A stretch of DNA of 64,000 bases. It comes from Dyella sp. OK004. Lineage in GTDB: Bacteria > Pseudomonadota > Gammaproteobacteria > Xanthomonadales > Rhodanobacteraceae. Below are positions 45,635 to 55,300 of the stretch, in pieces. Location: contig NZ_FOZI01000002.1 in the NCBI RefSeq assembly GCF_900114495.1, positions 806,001 through 870,000 of the forward strand. The letters are read 5' to 3'. Below the pieces are notes generated by a model. That model was not told the origin of the DNA and made no database searches. It saw nothing but the letters and a program-made list of their open reading frames with translations. The translations under genes and the position numbers were made by a program. Position 1 is the stretch's first letter; every line of letters starts with the position of its first letter.

Positions 45635-46195
45635 TCATGCTGGTTTAAACCGGCCGGCGAGATACTCGCGGGCCATGAACAGCGCGGCGATGGAGCGTCC
45701 TTCGGTCACGTCGTCGCGAGCGATCAGTTCATGCAGATCGACCAGCTTCCACGGCACCACGTCCAGCTCTTCCGGCTCATCGCCTTCGAGCCGCTCGGGA
45801 TACAGATCCTGTGCCAGCACCACATGCGCCATATGCGTCATGTACGAGGGCGACAGCGACAGGTTGTGCAGGATCTTCAGCTGGCGCGCGCCGTAGCCTA
45901 TCTCTTCCTTCAACTCACGGTCGGCGCCTTGCTCGGCGGTCTCGTCCTGATCCAGCCGCCCCTTGGGCAGACTGAGTTCGTAGCGCCCCACACCGGCCCC
46001 GTATTCGCGCACCAGCAGCACGGTTTCGGCGTCCAGCATCGGCACGATGATCACTGCGCCCAGGCCGCCGCCCTTCAGGCGCTCGTAGGTGCGGCGTTCG
46101 CCGTTGGAGAACTCCAGATCGATCTGCTCGACATGCAGGAAATGGCTGTCGTGCACATCACGGGTGGCATGGATGATCGGTGGCTTGCGCATCAC
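45635..46195 (-). CDS. nudE: ADP compounds hydrolase NudE (Nudix)
   Basis: The 186-residue Nudix protein has the box LPKGRLDQDE...RELKEEIGYG near residues 93-117. It also has VREYGAGVGRYELSLPKG and a late SPSYMTHMAHVVLAQDLYPE, as in NudE, which cleaves NADH, ADP-ribose and Ap3A. It overlaps hisN by four bases and precedes cysQ; NudE-CysQ adjacency is conserved in gammaproteobacteria. Confidence 0.92.
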   Translation of the reverse strand: MMRKPPIIHATRDVHDSHFLHVEQIDLEFSNGERRTYERLKGGGLGAVIIVPMLDAETVLLVREYGAGVGRYELSLPKGRLDQDETAEQGADRELKEEIGYGARQLKILHNLSLSPSYMTHMAHVVLAQDLYPERLEGDEPEELDVVPWKLVDLHELIARDDVTEGRSIAALFMAREYLAGRFKPA

Positions 46196-46977
46196 GGCAT
46201 TCTAGCGCGCAAGCGGGTCAAGGCCTGGGCATGTATGGCGGGGGTGCCGGCCAGCACACTGGTGGAATCCAGCGTCAGCGCCTGTCCGTCCAGATCGGTA
46301 AAGACACCACCGGCCTCACGCACGATCACCGCCAGTGCCGCCACGTCGAGAATATTGACGTCCGACTCGATCACCAGATCCAGCCCGCCCCGCGCCAGCA
46401 GGTGGTAATGGCAGAAGTCGCCATAGCCACGGATGCGATTGCTATCGCGGATCAGGGCACCCAGTTCGTCCCAGCGCGCGTCGCGGGTCAACGATTTGAT
46501 ATTGCCGGTGGAGATCGACGCCTGCGCCATCGCCTCGGTCGCTGCTACGCGGACACGCTCACCTTCGTACCAGGTACCGCCGCCCACGCTCGCCCACATT
46601 GTTTCACCATAGATCGGCGCGCTCGATACGCCCAGCACCAGCTCGCCCCGCTGCATCAGCGCGATCTGGGTGGAGAAGAACGGCGTGCGGCGCACGAAGC
46701 TCTTGGTGCCATCGAGCGGATCGACCAGCCACAGCAGCTCCTGCGTGCCGCCGTCGTGGCCGAACTCCTCGCCATAGATGGCCGCCTCGGGCAACGCCTC
46801 GTGCAATACCTTGCGGATCGCCAGCTCAGCCTCACGGTCGGCGACGGTGACCGGTGTGGCATCGCTTTTCAGCTCGACTGCCACGCCGCGGCGCCAGTAA
46901 TGGCGGATCACTTCACCGGCGGCTTCCGCCGCCTCGCGCGCCGCATGCAGGGCCGTGGACAGATTCAACGAGTTCAT
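46192..46977 (-). CDS. hisN: Histidinol-phosphatase, inositol monophosphatase type
   Basis: The 261-residue protein has SDATPVTVADREAE, YGEEFGHDGG, WLVDPLDGTKSFVRRTPFF and VIESDVNILDVAALAVIV. The last is a variation of the W-D-x-A-A block in which Trp is replaced by Leu. This set is close to HisN-type phosphatases, though an inositol or related sugar phosphatase is possible. The start was set at the ATG that overlaps gspN by four bases; an upstream frame extension lacks motifs. Confidence 0.85.
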   Translation of the reverse strand: MNSLNLSTALHAAREAAEAAGEVIRHYWRRGVAVELKSDATPVTVADREAELAIRKVLHEALPEAAIYGEEFGHDGGTQELLWLVDPLDGTKSFVRRTPFFSTQIALMQRGELVLGVSSAPIYGETMWASVGGGTWYEGERVRVAATEAMAQASISTGNIKSLTRDARWDELGALIRDSNRIRGYGDFCHYHLLARGGLDLVIESDVNILDVAALAVIVREAGGVFTDLDGQALTLDSTSVLAGTPAIHAQALTRLRARMP

Positions 46978-47750
46978 TTCTTCCCCTTGGAAGCAGCCGC
47001 GATACCGCCGCTGCGTTGAATATGCATGGTGCCATCCGCCCCCAGCTGGCCGAAACCGGCAAGCCATTGGCTCAACGCTGGATCGGGCTGGCGCGGTTTG
47101 GCCTTGATGTCGTAGCGCCAGCCAAGCGGACTCAGGTCGAACTGGCCAGCCAGCTGCAGCGGCCCGTTGCCGTCATCCTGCAGCGTGGCCTGAACCACCC
47201 CACCCGCGCCTTGCGCCTGCAGCTGCAGGTTGCCGAAGCCGAGAATATGGTCCTGACCCAGTAGGCTGGCTTCGTCCCAATGTGCCCTGGCGTCAAGGTC
47301 TAGCGGCCAGCGACCCTGCAGCACCAGCCGCGCCGCGTCGATTTCCAACAAGCCGCGCAAACGGCTGCCGACCGGCAGGAAACGCTCCGACAATGCCACC
47401 AGATCGCTTTCGATATGCAGCCCGCTCCATTCCTCCCGCTGCGCATCGAGCTTGTGCATCTGGCCGCGGAAATGCCCCCAGTGGCCATGCAGATCGACGC
47501 CCAGCTGCGTGTCGCCCATCAGCGCACGACGGGAAAGCTGCCAGTCGAGCCGGCCCAGGTCACTGCCATCCACCGCGAGCACCTTGTCCGCATGCCCTTC
47601 CCAAACGGTGCCGCTCAGCCCCTCCAGGCGCGCGCCATGCAGGCGCGCCTCCAGTTGCGGCCGCACCCAGCTGGCCGGCAGAAAAGCGACCAGTGCCGCC
47701 GCGAGCAGCAACAGCACAAACAGGGCCAATACGGTGCGTGACCGGTTCAA
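46974..47750 (-). CDS. gspN: Type II secretion system protein N (GspN)
   Basis: The 258-residue protein has an N-terminal anchor (TVLALFVLLLLAAALVAFLP) and the ARLHGARLEGLSGTVWEGHA motif common to GspN. WQLSRRALMGDTQLGVDLHG and LAGQFDLSPLGWRYDIKAKP are further GspN/AsmA-like segments. GspN is an inner-membrane, periplasm-facing accessory of the type II secretion system. No other gsp gene is nearby, so it is detached from the main cluster and leads an operon of metabolic genes. Confidence 0.88.
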   Translation of the reverse strand: MNRSRTVLALFVLLLLAAALVAFLPASWVRPQLEARLHGARLEGLSGTVWEGHADKVLAVDGSDLGRLDWQLSRRALMGDTQLGVDLHGHWGHFRGQMHKLDAQREEWSGLHIESDLVALSERFLPVGSRLRGLLEIDAARLVLQGRWPLDLDARAHWDEASLLGQDHILGFGNLQLQAQGAGGVVQATLQDDGNGPLQLAGQFDLSPLGWRYDIKAKPRQPDPALSQWLAGFGQLGADGTMHIQRSGGIAAASKGKK

Positions 47751-47777
47751 ACGAATCTCCCAATTAACGGATGTCTC

Positions 47778-47906
47778 CAGCGCTCGTCATTCCGGCGCAG
47801 GCCGGAATCCAGTGAAACATGCGTGCGCAGCACACAAAACCGCATATGAGTGCTTCGCACGGGCTACCTGACTGGATTCCGGCCTGCGCCGGAATGACGA
47901 GCGCTG
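47778..47906. repeat. About 130-base REP/MITE-like element, copy 2
   Basis: The arms 47778-47813 and 47871-47906 are exact reverse complements over 36 bases, starting CAGCGCTCGTCATTCCGGCG. The centre has GTGCGCAGCACACAAAA and TGAGTGCTTCGCACG as in the 36274 copy. It lies in the gspN-bioA divergent promoter region, 44 bases before the bioA ATG. Confidence 0.9.
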
Positions 47907-47950
47907 ACGGCGGGCTTGGCGCCCCTACGCCGAACAACGATCATAACCGG

Positions 47951-49324
47951 ATGAATCCGAACGAAAGCCGCAACCGCGCCCTCGCCGCGCGCGACCTACG
48001 CCACCTGTGGCACCCCTGCACCCAGATGCACGACCACGCCGGCGCGGTGCCGATGCTGCCCATCGTGCGCGGTGAAGGCCCCTGGCTGATCGATGCGGAT
48101 GGCAAGCGCTATCTGGATGGCATCAGCTCGTGGTGGACCAACTTGTTTGGCCACGCCAATCCGCGCATCGGCGCCGCATTGAAGCAGCAGCTCGACACGC
48201 TGGAACACGTGATCTTCGCCGGCTTCACGCATGAGCCCGCGATCGAACTGGCCGAAGAACTGGTGCGGATCACGCCGGCCGGTCTGGACCGCGTATTTCT
48301 GGCCGACAACGGCTCGGCCGCGATCGAAGTAGCGCTGAAGATGAGCTTCCACTACTGGCTCAACCAGGGACACCGCGAGAAGACGCGCTTCATCGCACTC
48401 ACCGGCAGCTATCACGGCGAAACCCTGGGCGCGCTCTCGGTGAGCGACGTAGCGCTGTATCGCAAGACCTATGCGCCACTGCTGCTCACACCTTTTCTCG
48501 CACCCTCGCCCGACGCCTACGAAGCCGAACCCGGCGAAAGCCCCGAAGCCTGCGCGCAGCGCCGGCTCGGCGAGCTACGCGTCCTGCTGGAACGCCACGC
48601 CCACGAAACCTGCGCGGTGATCGTGGAGCCGCTGGTGCAATGTGCCGGTGGCATGCGCATGTATCACCCGGCGTATCTCACCGGACTGCGCGCGCTCTGC
48701 GACGAGTTCAAGGTGCATTTCATCGCCGACGAAATCGCCGTGGGCTTTGGCCGTACCGGCACGCTGTTCGCCTGCGAACAAGCCGGTGTTGCACCTGACT
48801 TCATGTGCCTGTCGAAGGGCCTCACCGGCGGCTTCCTGCCGCTGTCTGCTGTGCTCACCACGACGCCGGTGTACGAAGCCTTCTACGCTGAATACAGCGC
48901 CGGCAAAGCCTTCCTTCACTCGCATAGCTACACCGGCAACCCCCTCGCCTGCCGCGCTGCGCTCGCCACGCTGGCGATCTTCCGCGATGAGCCGGTGCTG
49001 GAACGCAACCGCGTACTTGCCGCGCACCTGGCCTCGCGCCTCGCGCCGCTGCGTGACCATCCGAACGTCGCTGATGTACGACAGACCGGCATGATCGCCG
49101 CGGTGGAACTGGTGCAGGACAAGCTGACGCGTCGCCCTTATGCCGCGGATGAGCGTCGCGGCTTGCGTGTGTATCTGCATGGTCTTGAACATGGCGCGCT
49201 GCTGCGGCCGCTGGGCAATGTCGTTTACTTCATGCCGCCTTATGTGGTCAGCGAGCAGGAGATTGACTTGCTGGTGGATGTAGCTATTGCAGGTATCGAG
49301 CGCGCAGTGGCTGGTTCAAGCTGA
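47951..49324 (+). CDS. bioA: Adenosylmethionine-8-amino-7-oxononanoate aminotransferase
   Basis: The 457-residue PLP enzyme starts MNPNESRNRALAARDLRHLWHPCTQM, shown as WHPCTQM near residue 23. It has SSWWTNLFGHANPRI, NGSAAIEVALKMSFHYW and SYHGETLGALS. FIADEIAVGFGRTGTLF carries the PLP-ring Asp, and the Schiff-base Lys289 is in LSKGLTGG. It makes 7,8-diaminopelargonic acid in biotin synthesis. No other bio gene is in the window. The ATG at 47951 was chosen by family; the frame extends upstream into the repeat element. Confidence 0.95.
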   Translation: MNPNESRNRALAARDLRHLWHPCTQMHDHAGAVPMLPIVRGEGPWLIDADGKRYLDGISSWWTNLFGHANPRIGAALKQQLDTLEHVIFAGFTHEPAIELAEELVRITPAGLDRVFLADNGSAAIEVALKMSFHYWLNQGHREKTRFIALTGSYHGETLGALSVSDVALYRKTYAPLLLTPFLAPSPDAYEAEPGESPEACAQRRLGELRVLLERHAHETCAVIVEPLVQCAGGMRMYHPAYLTGLRALCDEFKVHFIADEIAVGFGRTGTLFACEQAGVAPDFMCLSKGLTGGFLPLSAVLTTTPVYEAFYAEYSAGKAFLHSHSYTGNPLACRAALATLAIFRDEPVLERNRVLAAHLASRLAPLRDHPNVADVRQTGMIAAVELVQDKLTRRPYAADERRGLRVYLHGLEHGALLRPLGNVVYFMPPYVVSEQEIDLLVDVAIAGIERAVAGSS

Positions 49325-49379
49325 AGCTGAGGAAGGGGGATCGCAAGAGCCCACTTTCCCAACCCTCCCCTGCGAGCCC

Positions 49380-49568
49380 GATTAGCGTCGACTCTCAGCT
49401 GTGCGAATTTTGGCTCCCTCCCCTGCTCGCAGGGGAGGGCTGGGGAGGGGTAAGTGCTTGAGAAAGCGTTTCCAGGAGAGGTTTTCGCAAGAGCTCACCC
49501 CCTCCCAACCTCCCCCTGCGAGCAGGGGGGAGGAGAAAAGCGCGCGTAGCTGAGAGTCCACGCTAATC
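49380..49568. repeat. Long palindromic intergenic element
   Basis: The ends GATTAGCGTCGACTCTCAGCT (written here in two halves, 49380-49400) and its complement at 49548-49568 match at 20 of 21 bases. Inside are CCCTCCCCTG/CAGGGGAGGG and related stems. It lies between convergent bioA and a small reverse-strand gene and could fold into one long hairpin. Confidence 0.8.
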
Positions 49569-49593
49569 AGGCCCTTGCGATAACGCAGACCTC

Positions 49594-49980
49594 TCAATGC
49601 CCGCGCGTCGTAATACTCGGATCCAGCTTCTGCAGCGCAGGCGCTAGATCCCGCTCACCGGTGCGATCCAGATCGTCCTTGGTGTAAACCCGCCCCGCGA
49701 TCGGCAGGCAATGGCCTTTTTTCGCCTTGATCAAACTGCCGGTCTCGCGAAGGCAGTTGCGCGTATCCGTCTTGGCAGCAGCCTTGCTGTCGGCATCGCT
49801 CGCGGCGGTTTTGGCCGGATCGGCCTTGTAAGGACTGGTTTCCAGACCCTCGATGCGATGCGTGCGCGCATCGGTGGTCGGGTTCTGGGCGTTCTGGGCG
49901 TTCTGGGTGCTCTGTGCGAAGACTGCAGCGCTACTCAGCGCCAGCAACAGGGAGGTGGCAATAGTGGCTGGTTTCAACAT
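49594..49980 (-). CDS. Small exported protein of unknown function
   Basis: The 128-residue precursor has a signal peptide (MLKPATIATSLLLALSSAAV, cleavage near FAQ). A QNAQNAQN microrepeat (from tandem TTCTGGGCG units at DNA level) comes next, then a Lys/Asp-rich middle and a C-terminal region with NCLRETGSLIKAKKGHCLP and DDLDRTGERDLAPALQKLDP. The two Cys could pair. Similar small secreted proteins occur in Xanthomonadales, but I know no function. It is divergent from rsmE. Confidence 0.75.
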   Translation of the reverse strand: MLKPATIATSLLLALSSAAVFAQSTQNAQNAQNPTTDARTHRIEGLETSPYKADPAKTAASDADSKAAAKTDTRNCLRETGSLIKAKKGHCLPIAGRVYTKDDLDRTGERDLAPALQKLDPSITTRGH

Positions 49981-50128
49981 GACGTCGAACCTCGTGGAAT
50001 GCCGTGGGGGCGGGCACTCAACATGCTGCGCCCGCTCAGGCCTTCCCTGCAACGGCCGGCGCAGGGGAATTCAGCTTCCGCCGCTGCCTCGGCTATCCTG
50101 CCAGCCTTTCCTGAATGCCTGAACCCGC

Positions 50129-50863
50129 ATGCGCACCATCCGTATCTACGTCGACCAGCCCCTCGCCTCCGGTCAGGAATTGATCCTGCCCAGCCAGGCC
50201 GGCGAACACGTGGCGCGCGTACTGCGCATGGTAGCGGGCGATGAGCTCACTATGTTCAACGGCGACGGCAGCGATTACCTCGCCACCATCGCCGCCGTGG
50301 GCAAGCGCGAGGTGAATGTACGCGTGCAATCGGCCCAGCGAGTCGACAACGAATCGCCGCTGCCGATCACTCTCGCCCAAGGCGTCGCCCGTGGCGAAAA
50401 GATGGACCTGATCGTGCAGAAGGCCACCGAGCTGGGCGTCGCCCGTATCGTGCCGCTGCTCACCGAACGCTCCGAGGTAAAGCTCGACGCAAACCGGGCC
50501 GAAAAACGCCTCGCCCATTGGCGCGCTGTGGCTGCCAGCGCCTGTGAACAATGCGGACGCGCACGCGCGCCCGAGGTGACACCCGCGCAGCCGCTGGAAT
50601 CCTGGTTGCGCGCACTGGATGACAACGGCGCGCTACGACTGGCCCTGTTGCCTGAAGGCACCACGCAGGCACGCAGCCTGCGTTTTGACGCTGCCGGCGG
50701 CATCCTGGTGGTCGGCCCCGAGGGCGGCCTGGGCGAGCGGGACATTTCATCGCTCAACGCCGCCGGCTTCCAAGGTCTGCGTCTGGGCCCGCGCATCCTG
50801 CGTACGGAAACGGCAGGCCTTGCTGCGCTAGCCGCTCTGCAAGCGCTGCATGGCGACGTCTAA
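50129..50863 (+). CDS. rsmE: 16S rRNA (uracil-1498-N3)-methyltransferase RsmE
   Basis: The 244-residue SPOUT enzyme has an N-terminal PUA-like domain (GEHVARVLRMVAGDELTMFNG). The knot domain has ATELGVARIVPLLTERSEV, RWRAV-like AHWRAVAASACEQCGR, VGPEGGLGERD and LGPRILRTETAGLAALAAL. It methylates U1498 of the 30S subunit. It stops three bases before the convergent ligase gene ends. Confidence 0.96.
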   Translation: MRTIRIYVDQPLASGQELILPSQAGEHVARVLRMVAGDELTMFNGDGSDYLATIAAVGKREVNVRVQSAQRVDNESPLPITLAQGVARGEKMDLIVQKATELGVARIVPLLTERSEVKLDANRAEKRLAHWRAVAASACEQCGRARAPEVTPAQPLESWLRALDDNGALRLALLPEGTTQARSLRFDAAGGILVVGPEGGLGERDISSLNAAGFQGLRLGPRILRTETAGLAALAALQALHGDV

Positions 50864-50866
50864 CCG

Positions 50867-51724
50867 TTATTCCCGGACCCGCAAGAAACTCGCAAAGCGC
50901 GGTTTGCCGACCGGCGTCATGCCACGATATCGATAGGTCACCTGGCTGCCGACCGATGGCGGATGCCGACGCTGCTCATCCGTAAATCCCGTGCCAAGAC
51001 GAAATTGCGTTCCATCAGGCATCTCCACCAACAGCGAACCCATCATCCCGGTGTACTTCCCTTTGCCCTGTAACTGCGCAACAACGCGAGCCTCGGCGTC
51101 TTCATACGGCTTTAATTTCAGCAAATCATCGCTGCGGATCGCGCGGTACAGCGACTCCCCGCGATGCAGCACTAAGCCTTCGCCGCCATCTTTAATCACT
51201 CGGCGCAGTGCCACTTTGAGCGCGGCCTCGTCGGCAACCTTGTATTGCCGCACTGCCTGCACCCACGGAACCTCCAACCGAGCCACCAGCTGATTGAGCG
51301 CTGGAATACGCTCGTCGAATACCCCGGGGTGCCCCGGCAGATCGAAGACCATAAAGCGAATACGCCGCCACGCTGCGTCGTTCGCGGGCTCCTGGCGAAT
51401 GGTGGCCGATGCGACATCGAACTTCCCTCGCCCCGCCCATAGCTCGCCATCCATCGGCGTCCTCGGCCAATGCGCGGTAAACCACGCAGGCGCGTGAATG
51501 ATTGCGCCACTGCGTGCAAAAAGCCTCTCACCGTCCCAGTAACCACGCACACCGTCATATTTCTCGCTGACCCAATACGCATCGAGGTCAACGCCGGCGT
51601 GATAGACATTCGCCAGCATCACCGGCGCCGCGTTGCTGGCAGCTCTACAGATCGGACTGGCGAGCAGCCCGATTTGTATCAAGAGTGCGCAGAAGATGCG
51701 GGCCCATTGAGCGAATCGCTGCAT
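50867..51724 (-). CDS. Exported ATP-dependent DNA ligase (LigE/Lig B-type)
   Basis: The 285-residue precursor starts MQRFAQWARIFCALLIQIGL with cleavage near CRAAS. The nucleotidyltransferase motif SEKYDGVRG places catalytic Lys55. MDGELWAGRG is motif III, EGLVLHRG motif IV, and LLKLKPYEDAEARV motif V; a minimal OB domain ends the protein. Small periplasmic ligases of this type occur in competent gammaproteobacteria and are proposed to act on extracellular or incoming DNA. The signal peptide and the pilus genes in this window are consistent with that; it is not shown here. Confidence 0.9.
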   Translation of the reverse strand: MQRFAQWARIFCALLIQIGLLASPICRAASNAAPVMLANVYHAGVDLDAYWVSEKYDGVRGYWDGERLFARSGAIIHAPAWFTAHWPRTPMDGELWAGRGKFDVASATIRQEPANDAAWRRIRFMVFDLPGHPGVFDERIPALNQLVARLEVPWVQAVRQYKVADEAALKVALRRVIKDGGEGLVLHRGESLYRAIRSDDLLKLKPYEDAEARVVAQLQGKGKYTGMMGSLLVEMPDGTQFRLGTGFTDEQRRHPPSVGSQVTYRYRGMTPVGKPRFASFLRVRE

Positions 51725-52087
51725 AACACTTCCTTGTCCAGATTCAAGATGACACCGCGCCACGCAGCGCTCATGCAAATAGCCGCTGAGAGATAGGACG
51801 CCATCAAGCTCGTCATCCCGGCGAAAGCTGGAATGACGAACTGGAGAGGCCTTTCGAAGTGCCCTAAAGGAACGGAAGCCAAGCGTGCTACCCCAACGAT
51901 TGGACGTCTGTCAGAAAGTGCCGCCATCGCATGACAGGACGATGCTCCGCCTAAAGCTTTAGCAGCATCTTCGCCACAGGACCCGAAGGTAGCTGCCGCG
52001 CGGCGCTATCCGATCTGCGGTGACAGTGGCCGCCGATAACGCGATCGGCACTGGCTGGTAACACCATCATCACCTCGACGAAGAAAG

Positions 52088-52116
52088 AGCCGGCATTCGC
52101 GAGTGCCGGCTTTTTT
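52088..52116 (+). terminator. Orphan intrinsic terminator
   Basis: Stem AGCCGGCA/TGCCGGCT with an eight-base loop is followed by six T residues. It points away from no visible plus-strand gene, so it may end an untranslated RNA, or serve as a weaker terminator for the small reverse-strand frame. Confidence 0.8.
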
Positions 52117-52122
52117 GCAGGC

Positions 52123-52311
52123 CTATGCAGCGAAGCCGGAACGTCGCAGCCACCACTTGCCTGCGGATGCGCGATGGGCGGAGCGACTGCGGCGCTCGCC
52201 CCCGGCCATCGTCACGATTTCTAAGATTTCTTCGATTGTCCATGACGGTCCGGCATAGAACGATGCCCCGGAAGCGGGAACCGATCGGCGGCCAGTACCT
52301 GCCCATAGCAA
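52123..52311 (-). CDS. Possible small protein or gene remnant
   Basis: The frame encodes up to 62 residues from a TTG; the last 45 (from SFYAGPSWTIEEILEIVT) have ordinary amino-acid composition and helix-like spacing, unlike most shadow frames. The hairpin at 52088 follows its stop. There is no good Shine-Dalgarno and I do not recognise the product. It could be the tail of a decayed gene. Confidence 0.25.
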   Translation of the reverse strand: MLWAGTGRRSVPASGASFYAGPSWTIEEILEIVTMAGGERRSRSAHRASAGKWWLRRSGFAA

Positions 52312-52372
52312 CCATAGCGTCGATCAACGCCGGCGTTGACGGAACCGGCGGCCATCCAACAGGACGTTAGAC

Positions 52373-55300
52373 ATGACCGACACGGCTGCGGACGACAGAT
52401 CCATGGACTCTTTGCGATCGGCCAGTCACAGCCGGTTGGCTTCATTACGAAAACATCATTGCCGTCTTCTTCTCGGTGGCGGCCTGCTTCTCTCCGTTTT
52501 GATCATTGCCACCGCGGCGGGAAGTATCTATCTGCAGCTTCAGGACTATCTCGCACAGCAACAGAAAACGTTCAGTGACGGAAAGATCGCTGTCGATACC
52601 TACCTGGCTCAACGCGACCGGGGGCTTTCCCGGAGCCTCAACGTTCTGAACATGTTGTGGCGAGAGCGCCATAAGTATCTGACCGATCTCGGACGCCCAA
52701 TCAAGCCAGTCTTCGAGGCCGCCAGGGAGGAGGTGCTGATCAAAGCCAATGCCTCCTCGATTCCCATCCTGGCACTGGGACATTCCACGATGGATCTTCC
52801 TCGCAGCGATCTGAGCGCCTATCTCGGATTGATCTACGAAGCCTCGTCGCATGGGGGAGCCACGGTCACCGAAACGGAATCACCGGGATCGACGACCACT
52901 TATGGTTACGAGCCAAGTGGATCGCTGTTCACTTTCACCCGGATCAAGAACGAGCAGCAGTTGCTCTCGACGCTGGGCACATCCAGCCGGGAAGAGGCGT
53001 TTTCGCGCCTGATGCTTTCCCCCCAGCGGCTCCACCCCAACGCAACAGGTCCGAACTCCTTTGAGTCCGCGCGCACCGGGCGCATCGTCTCGTTCTACGG
53101 CGAAAATCCACTTACCCGCGAACCGTCCATCGTCGGCGTCATGAACCTGATGGATCAAGAAGAAACCTACTATCGCCTAGTCACTTTTGAACCGCTGTGG
53201 CGGATCGGGCAGGCCCTGAAGGAGTTCCAAGGCGGCTCCTTCATGATTGTCAGTCAGGACGGAGAGCTGGTTCTTCGCCACATGATCGACGATGCGACCC
53301 TGCACGATGCGCTGGGTTTGCTGAAAGCGGATCGTCCCGAGCCCTCGTGGTCAGACACGCCGGTGGTCAAACGATCCGGCGGTACATTTCTCATGGCCAT
53401 GCCATTGCGTGGCGTCGACTGGACCATCGTCCATACCTTCGATGTGCACGATATCGTGGCCGCGACGGGAGCAAAGCTAGGCTTTATCGCCCTCTCCGCC
53501 CTTCTATGCCTCTACGTGCTCTGGATCCTTCTGCGACGTATCGAGCGGCGCGCTTTCAGACCCGCGCTGCACGATGCCATGCGGGTCTATGAGAGTGAGG
53601 CACTGAGCCGCACCATCGTGGAGATGTCTCCGATCGGCCTGTGTCTGATTGACCGGCAGTCCGCGCAACCTATCCTTCACAACGATGTCGTCAAGGAATT
53701 CGCCGCCGAAGCCAAGAAAGATGGCAAGCACTTCTATGCACGGCTTCTCGCGCAATACCTGCGCGCTGAGTACAACGATTGCTATAGCACGCGAGTGTTC
53801 TGTGAATTCCGAACGGAACTCGATATCAACGGGGACACCTCAAGGACACTGCTGATCGCCGCCAGACCTACGATCTTCCGAGGGAAGCACGCATTGCTAT
53901 GCGCTGTCCGCGACGTCACCGCAACCGCCGAACTCGAAGCCTCCCTGCGTGAGGCCAAGCAGGCCGCGGAGCAGGCGAAATACCACGCCGAATCTGCCAA
54001 CAAAGCAAAATCCACCTTCGTCGCAACGATCAGCCACGAGATACGTACACCGCTGAGCGGCATCCTTGGCCATCTTGAACTTCTTGCAGGCACCTCGCTC
54101 GATACGGCGCAGCATGAACAAATCAGCCGCATCCGCGCTTCCGCGGACATATTGCTGAAAATTATTGGAGACGTTCTTGACTTCTCAAAAATCGAGGCCG
54201 ATCAGCTTGACCTCCTTCCTTCGCACTTTTCGCTGCGCGCACTGATCGAGGAGTGTGCCCTGCTTTATGCGCCCATGGCCAAGCAGAAGGACATCAAGCT
54301 CTTCTACCGGATCGATCGCACCATCGACTCGCATTACGTCGGCGACGCCGTGCGCATCGGACAGGTACTGAACAACCTGCTCAGCAATGCCCTCAAATTC
54401 ACTGAACATGGCGAAGTCATGCTGAGAGTGACTAGCCAAGCGATAGTCAGTGACGTAACAGAAGCACCGACACGCGTAGTGTTCGAGGTGATCGATTCCG
54501 GGATAGGCATCGCCATGAATCAGATCAACAGCCTATTCGAGCCATTTCATCAGGCGAATGCCAGCATATCGGGCCGGTTTGGCGGCACGGGTCTGGGCCT
54601 GGCCCTCTGTAAACGGCTGACCATATTGATGGGTGGGCATTTGACGGTGAAGAGCACTCTGGGCGAAGGGGCCACCTTCACCTTCACCATTCCTCTCGTT
54701 GAAGCTGGCGAATCGCATCCATGCGGAAAGTCGCGACTGGCTGGAAAACGCATCGCCCTGTCTGTATCCGAGCCGCGCTGGAGTGACGAATTTTCGTCAC
54801 TCCTTTCGGCTCAAGGCGCAGAAGTGATCTATTTCTCCGCGCAGGATCGATCCCCCTGGTGCGGGGATAGCCCACAGGCGCTTATCTTCTTTGAAGAACC
54901 ACACGCCACGGATCATGCCAGCGCCAGGCTGTGGATCGCCGAAGGAGCGCAGGTGATCTCGGTTTCCCGGGAAGGTCCGCTGCTTCCTAGGCAGGAGCAC
55001 GGTGCATGGTGCGTCTCGTATTACGCCAGTGAAGCATTGATGGAGGTGCTGGAGGGAAAACATCAGCAAGGCATGTTGTCCTCCGCCATGCACACGGCAG
55101 ACGCACCGTACGCCCCGTTGTCCAACCGAAGGATTCTTGTCGTGGATGACAACGCCTATGGCCGCGAATTGCTTCGCCAACAGCTGGAGGTGCTGGGTTG
55201 TATGGCGGACACCGCCAATGGCGGCGCGGAAGCCATCGTCATGTGGAAACAGCATGCCTACGCGGCGCTGCTGACCGACATCCATATGCCAGGCATGGAC

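Larger units (their letters stand above)
51725..52372. other. Largest intergenic region (about 650 bases)
   Basis: It holds a REP-like fragment CGTCATCCCGGCGAAAGC...GAATGACGA (51811-51838) and an intrinsic terminator (52088-52116) with no recognised gene before it on the plus strand. A reverse-strand frame (52123-52311) encodes PSWTIEEILEIVTMAGG and KWWLRRSGFAA and looks protein-like but has no clear start. No tRNA fold was found by eye. Confidence 0.6.

Noticed and set aside
49861-49925. Tandem TTCTGGGCG repeat as a phase-variation tract
   Set aside because: The unit is nine bases, so copy-number change keeps frame, and only about three copies are present.
51725-52080. tRNA or CRISPR array in the largest gap
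   Set aside because: No T-loop GTTCRA with matching stems was found and there are no regularly spaced repeats.
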